DNA of 64,000 bases from Pyrocephalus nanus (lineage: Eukaryota; Chordata; Aves; Passeriformes; Tyrannidae). The position numbers and the translations under genes are program-made. Numbering within the stretch: position 1 is the first letter of the stretch; every line of letters begins with the position of its first letter. The DNA lies in assembly GCA_038380795.1 (NCBI GenBank), contig CM076259.1:73776200-73840199 (forward strand), read 5' to 3'. This document shows, one piece after another, positions 24,830 to 37,149 of this stretch. Below the pieces are notes generated by a model. That model saw only the letters and a program-made list of their open reading frames with translations, made no database searches and was not told where the DNA came from.

Positions 24830-25600
24830 CCCACTTCCAAGGTACAACAACCTCCCACAGAGCATAGGCCCAGTATTTTATTGACTATACCTTTAAGAGC
24901 AAGGAGAATTTTACACTAATCAGTAACAAAAGTTTGTACTACTAGAGTCACTCAAGCTCCATCTAAACATAAGAAATAGCATAGAAGTAAGTTAAGAATG
25001 AGGAAAAGCCAGGGAAGACTCCACTGTAACTACTGGGATCAGTGACTGGCTGAACCTGTCTTCTCCCTCATAGGGGTGCCTGTTGGGTAAAAGCCATAAC
25101 CTGTGGGTTCTGAATACTTTTATTTGGGTTTAGAGCATGTCTATTTTTACTCTGAATGTGTTCTTGCAGTCAGATGCTATCACCAGAAATACTTGAACCT
25201 TAACCTGTCACAATTTTCTATGAATAAGCAGTGTTATTCCCTAAATTGTTAGTGTAAATCCTTTACGAGCACTGGTGGTCACTGGCAGTGGGTAACATAC
25301 TCGAATAAAGTGGAAGACCCTCTGAGGGGTCATAAGGTGGGAAGACCCATTGAGAGGTTTCTCTTATGCAATTGGAATGTGTCCCTGAATAAATCAGTTG
25401 AACTGCCCTCCAATCCAGTGGGGCTGTTCAAGGAATTGTCCCCATATTGGGACACTGAAAGACTGGCTGGGCACAAGGGTCTTGGCATTCCTGGGATGCT
25501 GACAGTTGAATCAAACACACAAGAGTGTCCTCCAACTAAGTTTGTTAATAGGATTTTATGACTGATTTCTAGGGCTTTAATTAGTATTAAAAGTTTATGC
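24830..25600 (+). mobile_element. Unclassified block, probably LTR-derived
   Basis: The block stands out from its surroundings by more G and C and by a run of text typical of avian LTR or leader sequence: 'gaaaagccagggaagactcc', 'ttctccctcataggggtgcc', 'ttttatttgggtttagagca', 'tggtggtcactggcagtggg', then AATAAA at 25304-25309 followed by 'gtggaagaccctctgagggg'. I have the impression of a decayed LTR plus leader but cannot name the family, and I see no clean TG...CA ends or target-site duplication. A frame of 83 codons at 25310-25561 and its antisense partner have no recognised domain. Other interspersed repeats or a unique GC-rich patch remain possible. Confidence 0.35.
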
Positions 25601-28600
25601 AACATTTAGCTAAACTTTGAGAGACTACTTTACACATCTATGTGTAATTTCCATAGTGTGAAAGAATAAGGAGAAACAAAGGGAAGAAAATGACACCACT
25701 CAGGTTGAGAGGAAATGAGGTGCAAACCTAGGAATAAAGCACTGGATTCATGATTTTCATTCCCCAGTTGTATTTATCAGACCCTTTTCTCCCACACTGA
25801 GAGCCTCAGAGGTGTTATACTAGATGAAGAGGGAATACAGTTTTTGAAATGGTAATCAGTACTGCCAAGACATGACACCATCCTGGAGATAAAAAGAATC
25901 AGAAATACTGCTTAGCAAAATACCCACTATATCCCTACTGGTCCTGCAGCTGAGCCAGCTTTATATAGTCTCAAAAAGCTACCAGGATTTTATCAGGTAA
26001 CAAGCAGGGGCTTTTTATTGAAACTTCCCTAGTTCTACAAGGCTACTTCTTCTGTTTTTTTTCATGTCACTGTTCATCGTTTTTTTCCTCTTATCTTCTG
26101 TGCATTTCTTCAGTCAGCTAACCTCTTTTCCACCATTCACAAGTTTTGAAAACCAATTTTTCTTAGTGTCATATCAAGGAGTTCTAGGAAGCAATAACTA
26201 AAAACAATATTAGCTTTTAGAACACTTTTTGCAGAACTTGCTGTAATTTGGCTGGACTGTATGCTTTAGGGTTGCTTATAGTGATCCACCAAAGTGGATG
26301 TTGCAGACACCTTGATTCCTAGCTTCCCACTTCTCGTGTATTTTCACACCTGGGACCTGTTTCTAAGATCTGTGTGAGAGCCCACACATCTGAACACATT
26401 AACATCTTTTCTTAGCTGTAGCTTTTGGTGTACAGAAAGGCATTGCATCCATTTAATTATGTGAAGCATCATAGTCAGGCTATGGGTGGATAATATGAAT
26501 ATCCTCAGCATATTTTTTCTACAAGATACTTTATTATAAGTATGTTCTTTTATTGACAGTAACAAGTTCTTACAACTGTTCTGGAACGCAGTTCAACTTC
26601 TTTCTATTGTTTTTTTCAGAATTTAAGACTGTCAAGTGCTGAATTATAGTATTTCATATATTCAGATATAGGGACAAATGAAACTTCCCCCTCCTGTGAA
26701 TTCAGATTAATTTACAATACTTTGTAGAACACTGGTGCTTTAATTAGATTTTGGGATATGTCAGTTAACATAATATTATTTTTAATTAAACAGATGTTAT
26801 TTCAATACTGTTTCCCATTTTCCTGTCTAACATATGCTTTCTAGTATGAGATTTAACATTTGCTCACAAGACGTATGCAGTTCATCCTGAAAGTACTCAT
26901 GTGTTGTTTTTAATGTGTTCTTGGAAGACTGACTACAACTTAGTAACTTGTCAAAGATTAATCCATAAATTGACATCATCTATTGGCTGCTCAAACCGGT
27001 GTAATCCTATACCTTCTTATGTCTCCGTGATTTAAAAGTTACTTAATTTTTATCAAAAATGGAGCTTGCCTTCCTGAGGATTTCTTGTGCCACACATACT
27101 TTCCATTTTCCTAAACAGACCTGCCTGAACTTTAAGGATGCCTGATTAACTCTGAACTCCATGACATATAATATTTGAAGCAAGATTCTGTAAGTTATTT
27201 TATTGGTCCCCTTCTGGGCCCAATTCTGGGATCATTTTCATTTACTCTCCCACTTCTGAGATGGTTGTACTCCCTTCTGGTACACTTTAAGAAGTATATC
27301 TGCTGTTATATTACCAATAAGTTTGGTTCACTAGTGATAAATTTGTAACCTGTGATATGTATTTTATAGCTACTATTATTAGGTTTTGTTATTGTAGATT
27401 GTTGGCTATAACTGCCTGTTGCTATACTATTAATCACAGCTACTAATGACTGCTGATAATAATTTGTAATAGCTTGATATATAAATGCACTTTATTAATC
27501 ATAGGTATAATTACTAATGATTTTTGTGACAACCACGTGAAAAATTTATATGATAAAGCCCCTGGGTCCTTTTTTATTATGGAATCTTACTGACCCTTTC
27601 TCTCAAACTCTATACAGCCTCAGGCCAGGCAACCCTTTAGGTCATGACAAGGCCAGATTAACATCTACAAGACAATTTAATTAATCCTTGAAAATGCAGT
27701 GCTGATTGACACACCTGAATGACTTCTGGATAATTCTGAATTTTTTTTCAGAAGCCTGTTCATCTGCAAATATTAATTCATGGAAAATATAAACACATCA
27801 GCACAAAAATAAAATGGGGCAAAAAGTTTTGTTGATTCTTAAAAAGATTTTGCAGTGTATTTTCTCCTTCAAATTCTTCTAAAATTTAAAAAAAAGAATG
27901 GAAAGAAAAAAAACACAGGTAAAGAAATTGTTCTTATCCTCCTCAATCATGTAAATGGGATTCTGAAAGTTACTTATATCTTAGGAAGAGAGGAAATGAA
28001 AAAAAGGAAGGTAAAGTCTAATTTAATTTCAGTATTTCCTGCTTGTCTTTCTCAGAAGTATCCAAACCAAAATTCTCCACTTCTTTCCATTTCTCTCCTC
28101 AAATGTTTGTTACAAATATAAAAGCTCTGGAAGGGTCAGATACAAACTGTTAACAGGTCTATGTTCTTATTTCCACTACCAGTGTTATGAAAAGCTTTAA
28201 ATTTGGTTCAAATGAGGATAAGACAATCCCTACTTTAGAATTTGTTCTATGTATTAAAATATGATTGTTCCTAAAAACATACAATCCAGAATACTAATTA
28301 CTCTTGCATATGTGAGTTAAAGGAGTTCTAAAGGGTATGAAATTAGTTTATCCCATGAACCTGAACAGTTATTGTAACGTGTTTGCATAATAACTGGTTA
28401 TTAACAGAAAATAGTTTGGTTTGGTTGTTGTTGTTTGGTTTTGTTTGGTTTTTAATGAGGAATATATTGCATTGAAGAATATTTGATTACACATAATATT
28501 AGAAAAAGTTATCATAATTGCCATCATAATACTTAAGCTACATCGTCTGGTACACAAGAGGAATATTCAAATACAAATGTATTGTATCAACCTATATTCT

Positions 28601-28780
28601 TTTTATAGTATTACTTATTCAGTCAAATCTATTTGAATGCCTTATTTACTAATCAGAAAATTCTGACTAAAACTCTAAAATGAAAGACTCTGAAGTTTAT
28701 TGAATCTGAAATTATTTAGTTGTTTTTTTAGTGAAGCAAATAACTGCAATATATGTAACAAATCAAATAAACTTATGCAT

Positions 28781-28797
28781 ATTTGCATAATGCAAAC
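28781..28797. promoter_or_regulatory. Facing pair of octamer (POU-type) motifs
   Basis: ATTTGCAT at 28781-28788 and ATGCAAAC at 28790-28797 face each other, giving a 7-base perfect palindrome around one central base (TTTGCAT a ATGCAAA). ATTTGCAT/ATGCAAAT is the known binding site of POU-domain factors such as Oct1. A second similar word (tatgcat) lies just to the left at 28774-28780. In AT-rich DNA such a pair may arise by chance. Confidence 0.3.
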
Positions 28798-30572
28798 TAG
28801 AAAGTTTAAATTGTAGTTAAGTATGCATACAATAAGATATTTTTTATCATCATTTTGATAAGGTGATAAAGTTCAGAGTAATTGTGTGAAACCATGGAGA
28901 AGTTATAGAGAATTGGTTTTGCTTTCCACAATCTGCCACAGTAAAAACATATTTTCTTATGAACAGGAAAATGTTCATACAGAATTTAGGTTCAGCTGGG
29001 TCCTGAACAAACAAAATAATTTTGTGATAAAATAATAAAATTCTGGAGATTTATACATGGATGAAAGTATCCACATTCTTATGGATATTTAACAGGTTCT
29101 CCAGAAAACTATGACAGTCTTTTGTCATTTTCCCTTCCGTCTTTTCCATGTTCTCCCAACTTCCATTCCAAAGCATAGAGTGCCTTTTCCTCCTCTCTCT
29201 GCTAAGTACTTGTTTCAAGATCATGCAGGAAAAAATTCGTATTGCTGAACATACCTGTTTACCACTAGTTTAGATATCTTAGACTATCAGCAACCATGGC
29301 TTTATTAGCAAGTGAAGAGATGTCAAGTACTCTGCCATGTCAGATCAGTCAAGGATTACTGGATCACAAAAATGGTTAATTATAGTAAAATTCTAACCCC
29401 ATTTCCAGAAAATGCAAAGGCCTAATAAAGTCTAGCATTTTAAAATCTTGCTGTTATTTTCGCAGTTTAATTGTATGTTATATTACAAAATTTTTTCTGT
29501 CTTTATATTTTAGTATAAACAGCTAAGATACTGCTGGTTAGTTTGGGGGCTTTTTTGTTTGTTTTGTTTTCTTTCTTTTTTTTTTTTTTCAATTAACTCC
29601 CTTATTTATATAATTCTCCTCATAATTTTGTTATTTCACTGTGAAAATAATGTCTCTTAAATATTAAATCAAACTAAAGCTTTTCAAAAGCCTTGCTGAT
29701 TTACTAAGCATGATAAACTTTTAAAAGCTTTCTCATGGCTAAGAGAGTATTAGCTTTTTAGAGAGTCTCAGCATCTGAGGGATTTAAATATTTCTGAGGT
29801 TTCAGATTTTCAGATTTAAAAGGCAAGGGAAGAAGTTTCACTTTTAACTGTTGTGCAACCCTCCAGGTAGCTTGCAAACTATTTCCTCTGTGAAGGGTAG
29901 AGAGGATATTTATCTGTTACAAAACTGAGCTTTAAGGTATACCGTTATTTTTCTTTGTTTCTGAACAAAACTCTCAACTGTCATAATAATACATTGTATG
30001 AACCATTGCATGAATTGCAACAAAAAAAAGGGATGTTGTCCACAACTTGCTCAGTACTTCTCATAGTAAGGAATAAATCCTCTCAATAGTAGTCTTATTA
30101 CGGAGCTTGTTTAGGGATTTGCAAATTTTATTTGACATCTAGAAAGGTATTCAGACTGTTCATACTTTAAAAATCCTCAAGAAAAAAATAATATAATAAG
30201 AAACTTATCTTTAGACTATGTATTGATTGTTTCTTTAAGCTGAAAATTAAATCTCGGCAGGAGGTAGACGTTTGTTATGTAGCCCCACACTGAGGAAGTG
30301 TAGTAAATGTTTCAAAAATGTTTCAAAGAGTTCAAAGCACTGAAGGGCAATAGAATAAAAAATTAAAATGCATATAGGATAACCTATTTTATTGCAAGTT
30401 GTCTATGGTATCATAATTGAAAATACTATTTTATGCTATTAAAACACAAAAAATTGTAATTTTTCCCAGCAAACTTTAATACACAGCACATTTCAAAGAT
30501 AAATCCCAAAGGGCTCATCTGTTGTGATCTCACTCAGCTTTTTTCAGCTAAAGGTTTTACCAAATAGACAAA

Positions 30573-30592
30573 TTTGTTTGTTTGTTTGTTTT
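30573..30592. repeat. (TTTG)n microsatellite
   Basis: Four to five perfect TTTG units. Confidence 0.85.
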
Positions 30593-31542
30593 AATTTAGT
30601 TAATTAGAACCATAAATAGAATTCCATACAACCTTTCATTCACAGTGAATGGAGTATAATATAGACACATGAATACACTACTTTCAGCAGAGGATCCTTC
30701 AAATTCAAAGGTACAAACACATGACCAACTTGCTTGAGCCAGTTTAATTCTACATAAATTCAGTAATTTTAATTCCCAGACTGAGGTTCAATTGTACCTG
30801 TTTCATTGTACAAAGACAATGCTGAGGATATTTAGGATACAGCTTCTAGAGTACATATCTCAATCTGTCATGCAGGATTCATCATAGATAGTCAAAGTAA
30901 TGTCAGATATCTTTTCTAATGTGGTGCATGGATTAAAAAATTTGGTCTTCATGCAGATGTTCCAGATGGCTAATTTCTTCTCATACACAATAAAGTACAC
31001 TTCAAAGCTCTGTGCCCTTCATTTCTGTGGTGTGTTTTCTTCATCTCTCATTTGCATATCAGCACCCTCGTGCTGTGACATTACTAAAGACCTCTCTTAC
31101 TGCAATTTGAAAGCCAAGGCACCTCTACATCCCTGTAAAAGTCAAGTTAAGAACTGCTGAGCTGCAAATACATTTTCCCCAGGTCCCATTTTCACAGTCA
31201 ATACCAGGAAGGCATAGGCATCAATGCATATTTCCCCATTCTTGTCACCATTCTAGTGCTTTTATTATGCATTTCCATCTGCTCTACCATGCCACTACTC
31301 TGGACTTCTCTAAAGCTTATATATATTCTGTCATTGTTTCCATTTTGTTTCTTTCCCCTAATAGGCTAAATTAAAAATATTTTATGTATTTCTACACACA
31401 GTGCAACTCAAACGTTGTCTTAGGACATTTGCTTCCAAGATAAAAGACAAAAAACAATGACGGCAGCTGCAGACAACAATATGCAGATAGCAGAAAAGTT
31501 ACTACTAAACAATGATCAGTCTTCACAGAGGTTTAGCTGATT

Positions 31543-31604
31543 GTTGTCCATATATAAAGAATTTAGCCACTAAGTTGTCCATATATAAAGAATTTAGCCA
31601 CTAA
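31543..31604. repeat. Perfect tandem duplication of a 31-bp unit
   Basis: The unit starts gttgtccatatataaag and ends tttagccactaa, and is present twice head to tail with no mismatch. It includes a TATATAAAG word, which is thereby also doubled. A recent local duplication. Confidence 0.95.
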
Positions 31605-34600
31605 GTACACCTTTAAACACTTAAAGTAATCTACCTCCTGGATTCTAATGCAACACAAATTTCACAAGCAGGTGATATCCATGTAGACCTTACCAGAATT
31701 TTTCTCTGTCACTGCAAAGGCAGACTAAAAAATTTCTCTTGTTCCTCCTTTACCAATATTATCCAGTCTTAAAGAAAAATAATACTGGAAAACTTATAAG
31801 AAGCATGAGGTTATTTAACATTCAGGAGAAATGGGGGGAAAAAACCAACCCACCAGAAAACCTCTGTAGAGTAAAACTTCTTTTGGAAATTTGAGAGCTT
31901 TTAAGTAGAAATCTCTTGGTCAGTACAACCGTTTGAGTTATGTATATTCCCACTTAACTTTCACTCACTGTTAACAAACTAAGAAGATTTTCTAGTACTT
32001 GGAAAGGCTCACCTCTTCTTAGATATGACTTAGTTTTTGTGAAACAGATGTTTTGTCTCATACAGTAAAATTACTCGTTTATATTCATAACTTACTTTTT
32101 TGAGTTCTTATGTGAATCAGTAAGAATTCAGGACTCCAGACTTATGCCTATTATTCATACCAGCTTATCAGAAAATCATTGCAACCTATTTAGGCTGTGC
32201 TTACAAAGGGCTTCTTGGGGATCAACGTCAGCTGCATGTAACAGGTGATCTTAGCACTTCAATAAACAATCAGCAATCCTCCTCATCCGGTCAGTTTTCA
32301 TTACAAGAGTTTTGGAAGTATGTGTACCTATGAACAATCAATGAACTTGCTTTTCCCTTGCTAGACAGGTAAAGTAGCAGAATTCAGCATGTCCAGGCTT
32401 CTGCCTTAACAGTAAATATGTTTATGGATAGTCCCCCAAACTACTTTGCAATTAAATGAAAACATATGATTTCCTGAAATCCAGTAGGATCATTAACTGA
32501 TGGAACACTGTTTTTCTCTTGTTCGTGTAAAATTCTGAGCTAGATAACATCAAGAGTTACCTACATATGTAATCAAATAATCTGTGAAAAAGAACATCAG
32601 CTCCTGTCAATGTTCTTGAACAATGGAACCAGTCCTTACTGAAACAAGGCAGTATTTAGGTGATCACTTTGAAATATATGGTTTAAAAGTACACATATAA
32701 CAAAAAGAACAATCCAACCTTGATTTCTCGGTGAAAATCTGGTACTGTGAAAACCTCGATAGAATCATACTTGCATTATTTGAGCTTCATTTTGGGAAGG
32801 GTTATGTATCATAAACCTTTAGGTAGTTGCAATTTCCTAGCACCCTTCAAAAGCTTGTTCTATGTATGAAAAGTACTGCAGTCGTGAATATTAACCAATA
32901 ATTGATGTGAATGTGTTTTCAAGAGTAATAAAGGATACTCTGACAGAATAAAATAAGTCATGGAAGAGTTTCTCCAAAGTCAACAACATTTTTTATTTGT
33001 AGTATCAAAGTTTGTCTGTGTTTCATTGAACAGCACATAACATCCTTGCTCTTTACATCCTGACAAAAGTTTTGAGGGCAGCACCTGAAAGAGTGTCCTA
33101 GTTGCATTCTGATTCTAAGTCACTACAAAGTGTTTGATATTGGATACTGGTAATTTTACAGATTTCTGTAACTGCAGCTGCTTGTACAATATCTGCTGAT
33201 GGAATGTTCTACACTACTGGAAGACAGATCTGCACTTCTTCAAATTACTTGTGGGTTTTGTTGTTCTAGTTTGGTAGCTGTTACAGTAACCAAATGAGCA
33301 AAAATGCAGTGCAAATATAACTTGCATGATTGTTGCAAAAGTCTGGATTCTAGATTGCTTTTTTCAGCTAGTACTAATTGACTTTGCTCAGACTTTTGTC
33401 TTACAGAGGTGTCTCTAAAATTCTCAGAATAATCGAGAGTTCTCTCTAGTGTGGTCTTATGGTGCTGAATAGATTTTTATATATACCTATATAAATTTAA
33501 ATCTCAAAGCAAATTAATTTATTCTGAGCAATCAAATTTCATAGCAAATGCATTTACTCTCCCTGCTGTTTTTCCAAGCTAGGTATCAGATATAAACGTG
33601 TATGACAGACAATGAACAACATACTGATGCTTTAAATACTGCCACAGGAACAAAACCTTCAGGGAAACCATCAGTGAGTTTGTCAAAGAGTTGGTTTTGT
33701 TGCCAAGATACCTACTGCAGCTTCACTATTACGGGGAATTATACTGTCAAAGCAGGGGAAAGCTCACATTTTTTGAGATGTCAAGCAAAACACTTTTCCA
33801 CCAGACAGTTTATGCTTGAATAAAAATACAGTAAATAAAACTCCTCACTGACTTCTACTTGTTCTATATGCATAGTTAATGCTAAAGCCTGTTTACAGGA
33901 ATTGTGAGAAGGACTATTTTTTATTCTTTTTCTCCCTCGCTGGGAATATTTTTCTCAAAGAAATACTTACTTAAAACATTCTTAAAAGATGCTGTTCTAA
34001 ATTTCTGTGAAAATCTCGGAGCAAGTATACTGGCCAGTTCACAGTTTTCCTCAGGCTCAAGGACCACTAAAATTTCAATCCGCTTCTTATGAGTTTTGTA
34101 TTTTGAAGATCTATTAAACATTTTCTAATAACAGTCTCTCTTCCCGTTTCAGTTTTTGAGGAGCTCCATAAAGATGGTCTTAACAAAGGCACTGTTTGCA
34201 ATTTAATATCAACAGTACTTTTTTTTTTTTTTTGTCTTGCCTGAAAAACAGCGAAAGAAAGTATAGAAGCAGCCTGACAGTTTGGCAAGCTTTGTTGGAA
34301 TTGTTTATAGACTAAACTTTGACAGAATTAATATACTAGTACCTTTGTGTGCCTAACAACTTAGTATCTAGGAGATGAACTCACTTCGCTTTCCAAATAA
34401 ACTTTGTAAAATCAGCGTTGTTACTGTTTCTCATCAATAGTTTTGCAACTGGCCTTCAGGAAGAATTTGCTCTTCAGTTAGTTTGTTGGTTTTTTTTAAG
34501 TCAGCTTAAAATGCACATAAGCACTCTAATTTCCATCACCACAGATCTTCTGAAACCCTGAAAGGTCATTGTTTCCGCAATGGTTGCCTTTAAGACTAGA

Positions 34601-34855
34601 AAATTTTAAAATTGATTTGTTTTGGTGGAGTTCATAACTACGTAATACAATGCATTATAAGCTACTCAACTTGATGTTACAGCTTTCTTGAATTAAACAA
34701 ACAGAAAGTATTTGAAGGGTGTTGGATTTCAACAAAAATGTGAAATCTTTTCAGTGGTATTGAATTTTACTGCATGATGACATTCTCAACAATTAAAAAC
34801 ATTTTAACATAGTTTTCAACATAATCAAAACTCTTCAAGGATGTTTCAAAATGTT

Positions 34856-34880
34856 TGTGTGTGTGTGTGTGTGTGTGTGT
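34856..34880. repeat. (GT)n microsatellite
   Basis: About twelve uninterrupted TG units, likely polymorphic in length. Confidence 0.95.
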
Positions 34881-34949
34881 TAAGAGATTTGGCATACAGC
34901 TGCCATGTGTTAAAAAGTTCACTTTGCTCAGTGAGTTGACTTCTCTTTG

Positions 34950-35145
34950 TAAGCTCCTCAGCTCACCACACCAGCAGGGAGGCTGGGGATGCACAAATAT
35001 CTGGGAGGAGACACAGCCAGGACAGCTGACCCCAACTAACCGAGGGAATATTCCACACCACATGGCGTAATGCTCAGCATATAAAGAGAAGGGAAGAAGG
35101 GGAGGGTGGGGGACACACACATGTTTGGACTGATGCCATCAGCTT
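34950..35145 (+). mobile_element. LTR fragment, same broad family as the LTR at 12356
   Basis: The segment carries the U3/R part of the common avian LTR: 'aagctcctcagctcaccaca', 'gggaggctggggatgcacaa', 'gacacagccaggacagctga', 'gagggaatattccacaccac', 'atggcgtaatgctcagcata' and 'taaagagaagggaagaaggg'. The 5' part of U3 (TGTCCTGGTTT...) is not recognisable and the sequence after 35145 no longer matches, although 'gaataaatactctcaaaag' at 35150-35168 may be a degraded R/U5. A 117-codon minus-strand frame over it is antisense to the LTR and not a gene. It is better preserved in this part than the copy at 12356, for instance keeping the GGCGTAATGC site. Confidence 0.8.
35079..35085 (+). promoter_or_regulatory. 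LTR TATA box
   Basis: ATATAAA in the context 'gctcagcatataaagagaag', the position of the family TATA box. Fossil element. Confidence 0.55.
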
Positions 35146-35439
35146 ATTGAATAAATACTCTCAAAAGATTTCCTTTTCAGAAACTAAAACCCCAACAGAA
35201 ATTTAAGGGCATCAGACTAAGTAGTTTCTTCATGTTCATCTCCTCAAAGGAAACTAAAGGCTTTTAAAGCTGATGGTATTGTGTGCAGATAGGAAGTGTC
35301 TATTAGAATGCAAACAAATCTATTTGACTTTTTAAACAATCAAAACTTAAAGAATAAGTATGAAGCTGAGTGGAATGAGGATGAATTTATAAACAAGTTT
35401 TCCTACTGTCCTTCAAAAGAAGGTTGTTGCTGCCAGGCA

Positions 35440-36010
35440 GTTCAGCAGTTTTCTGCTTTTCAGTAAGTTCTGCGTGGTTCCACATGGTCCCTGAAGTTTA
35501 TTTGGGAGTGCTTTCAGTCCAGGCTGCTTCCCGTTGTAGGACCAATGAATGAGTAGTGGAAAAGGACTCGTAGGATATCGGCAAGGGTAATGTGCATATG
35601 AGGCTCATAGGGAGCAACCGAGACAGCAACTCTGCTGCTGCAGAGAAAGCTGAACATAGCACAGAAGGGACTTGACAGCTGCCTTTGGTCTACCTAGATC
35701 TGTTGGCTAGATCAGTCGAGTAAATCAACCAGTTCTATCAGCCGAGGCAATCAAGAAACTGTGCTACTGCATTTCTCCTAGTTAATCAGAAAAATGAAAA
35801 CGTCTTCCTGAGCCAGCCAGAACAGCACGGGAAGAAGTGTGTATATGTGACCAATCCGAGCAGAGAGTATGAGAACTAAACATCCAACAACGGGAACTTA
35901 GAGCAGAGCAATGGGCTACCTTCCTGGCATGTGGGAACATCCAGTGCTCTGACAATGGCCGTATTATACAGAACATCAAGCTTGTACAATAATTCAACTA
36001 GATATGGCCA
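35440..36010. other. CpG-retaining block, unclassified
   Basis: The block keeps about a dozen CpG sites (for instance in 'ctcgtaggatatcggcaag', 'gcaaccgagacagc', 'gatcagtcgagtaaatc', 'atcagccgaggcaatc', 'aacaacgggaacttag', 'caatggccgtattatac'), against an almost CpG-free background. This suggests either a fairly young insertion or a selectively kept sequence. Frames are under 75 codons with no known domain. I cannot assign it to an LTR or LINE family, and see no TG...CA ends. Confidence 0.4.
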
Positions 36011-37149
36011 TTGCTGCACTCAGCTAAGTATGGGGTGAGGCATTGCTGCATTTCTCAGCTAAATCAAAATGTCATGAAGCTTCAAATAGTAAATGTTATG
36101 TTATGCATCAAAGACTCCACATGTAGAACACCTGCAAGAACCTTGTCAGAGTGTACTGGACTGGCATATGTTGTCACCCCGCTCTTCTCCACAGCTTTTC
36201 TCTGTCTTTTCCTCTGCTTAAATTATAGACTTTTAGCACATAGTGCTCCTCTCAATCAGTGACTTCTTTTTAACATAAAAAACCAACAAAAAAAAGATAT
36301 ACAGGCTGCTTTGTCTGAGATAACTCCTTTGAGACCATGTTTTTTTCTTTTTTTTTTTTTTTTTTAATTTTAGTATGATTTAATTAGTCTATCTGAAGTT
36401 TGTTAAGGTATATCCAATATAGATTCCAGTCACTTCTAATTTCCATAAACTTCAGAAGAATAGTGTCAACTTATACAGAAGCTTTGAGTACAACTGATTG
36501 CAAGGCTGAAAATTGAAATTTAACAATTCTCATCTATTATGCTCTTTGCAAGAAATCAAATAATTAATATTAAGGCTATGATGTCTATTTTTCAGTAACA
36601 ACAAGAACTGAACCTTCTGTTCATCAAGAAAATGATAAATATATGAAATTATATCAGCAGAATTACATATATTTTGAAATTATAAATAAAGGTAATAATT
36701 TATTATATGAAACAAGCTTATTAGGGGGAGTGGTGGGAAAAGTGATAAAAAAGCTGTCTCATTTAAGCCTATCACACAAAATGTGACTAAAATGCCGTCT
36801 TGCCATGCTGATATAAGAAGACAAGTGACCTATTTCACAGCAATTGAGCTCCCCTTACGTCTTGCCAAGAAAGAGGATGGAATTCATTTCACTTAACTTT
36901 ATCTATACAGAAGTTGAATATCCCACTTAAACTAAACATATAGGTTGCTTTTATAATTAGTAGTAACAGTCACATACGCAAATATCAGGTAAAATTCAAT
37001 TTTAAAGAATACATTCAAACAAAAAAAATGTTGGAAAAGAAAACAAAAAGCCAATAAACTAGTCATTTTAATACTCTGTCCTTGAGTCATATAGTGAAAA
37101 CTGGAGTAAATGTGAAATATTCCTGTGTATAATATGGAAAAATTTCTTT
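36011..37149. other. AT-rich non-coding stretch with a poly-T tract
   Basis: No gene or named repeat is seen. A T-rich tract with a run of about 20 T lies near 36340-36365. Confidence 0.5.

Larger units (their letters stand above)
25601..34949. other. Long AT-rich non-coding stretch, no gene recognised
   Basis: More than 9 kb without a named interspersed repeat. Frames are all under 90 codons. Inside are a (TTTG)n run at 30573-30592, the 31-bp tandem duplication at 31543-31604, paired octamer motifs at 28781-28797, a T-rich tract near 29552-29590 and a (GT)n microsatellite at 34856-34880. The low repeat load over such a length could reflect age or constraint; only comparison with other birds could tell. 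Confidence 0.5.

Noticed and set aside
27300..27540. Repeated TACTAAT/TAATAATTTGTAATAG-like words suggesting a degenerate tandem repeat
   Set aside because: No fixed unit or period could be found; likely composition.
34767..35120. 117-codon minus-strand frame with a His-Thr repeat
   Set aside because: It is antisense to an LTR fragment and reads through the (GT)n microsatellite; not a gene.
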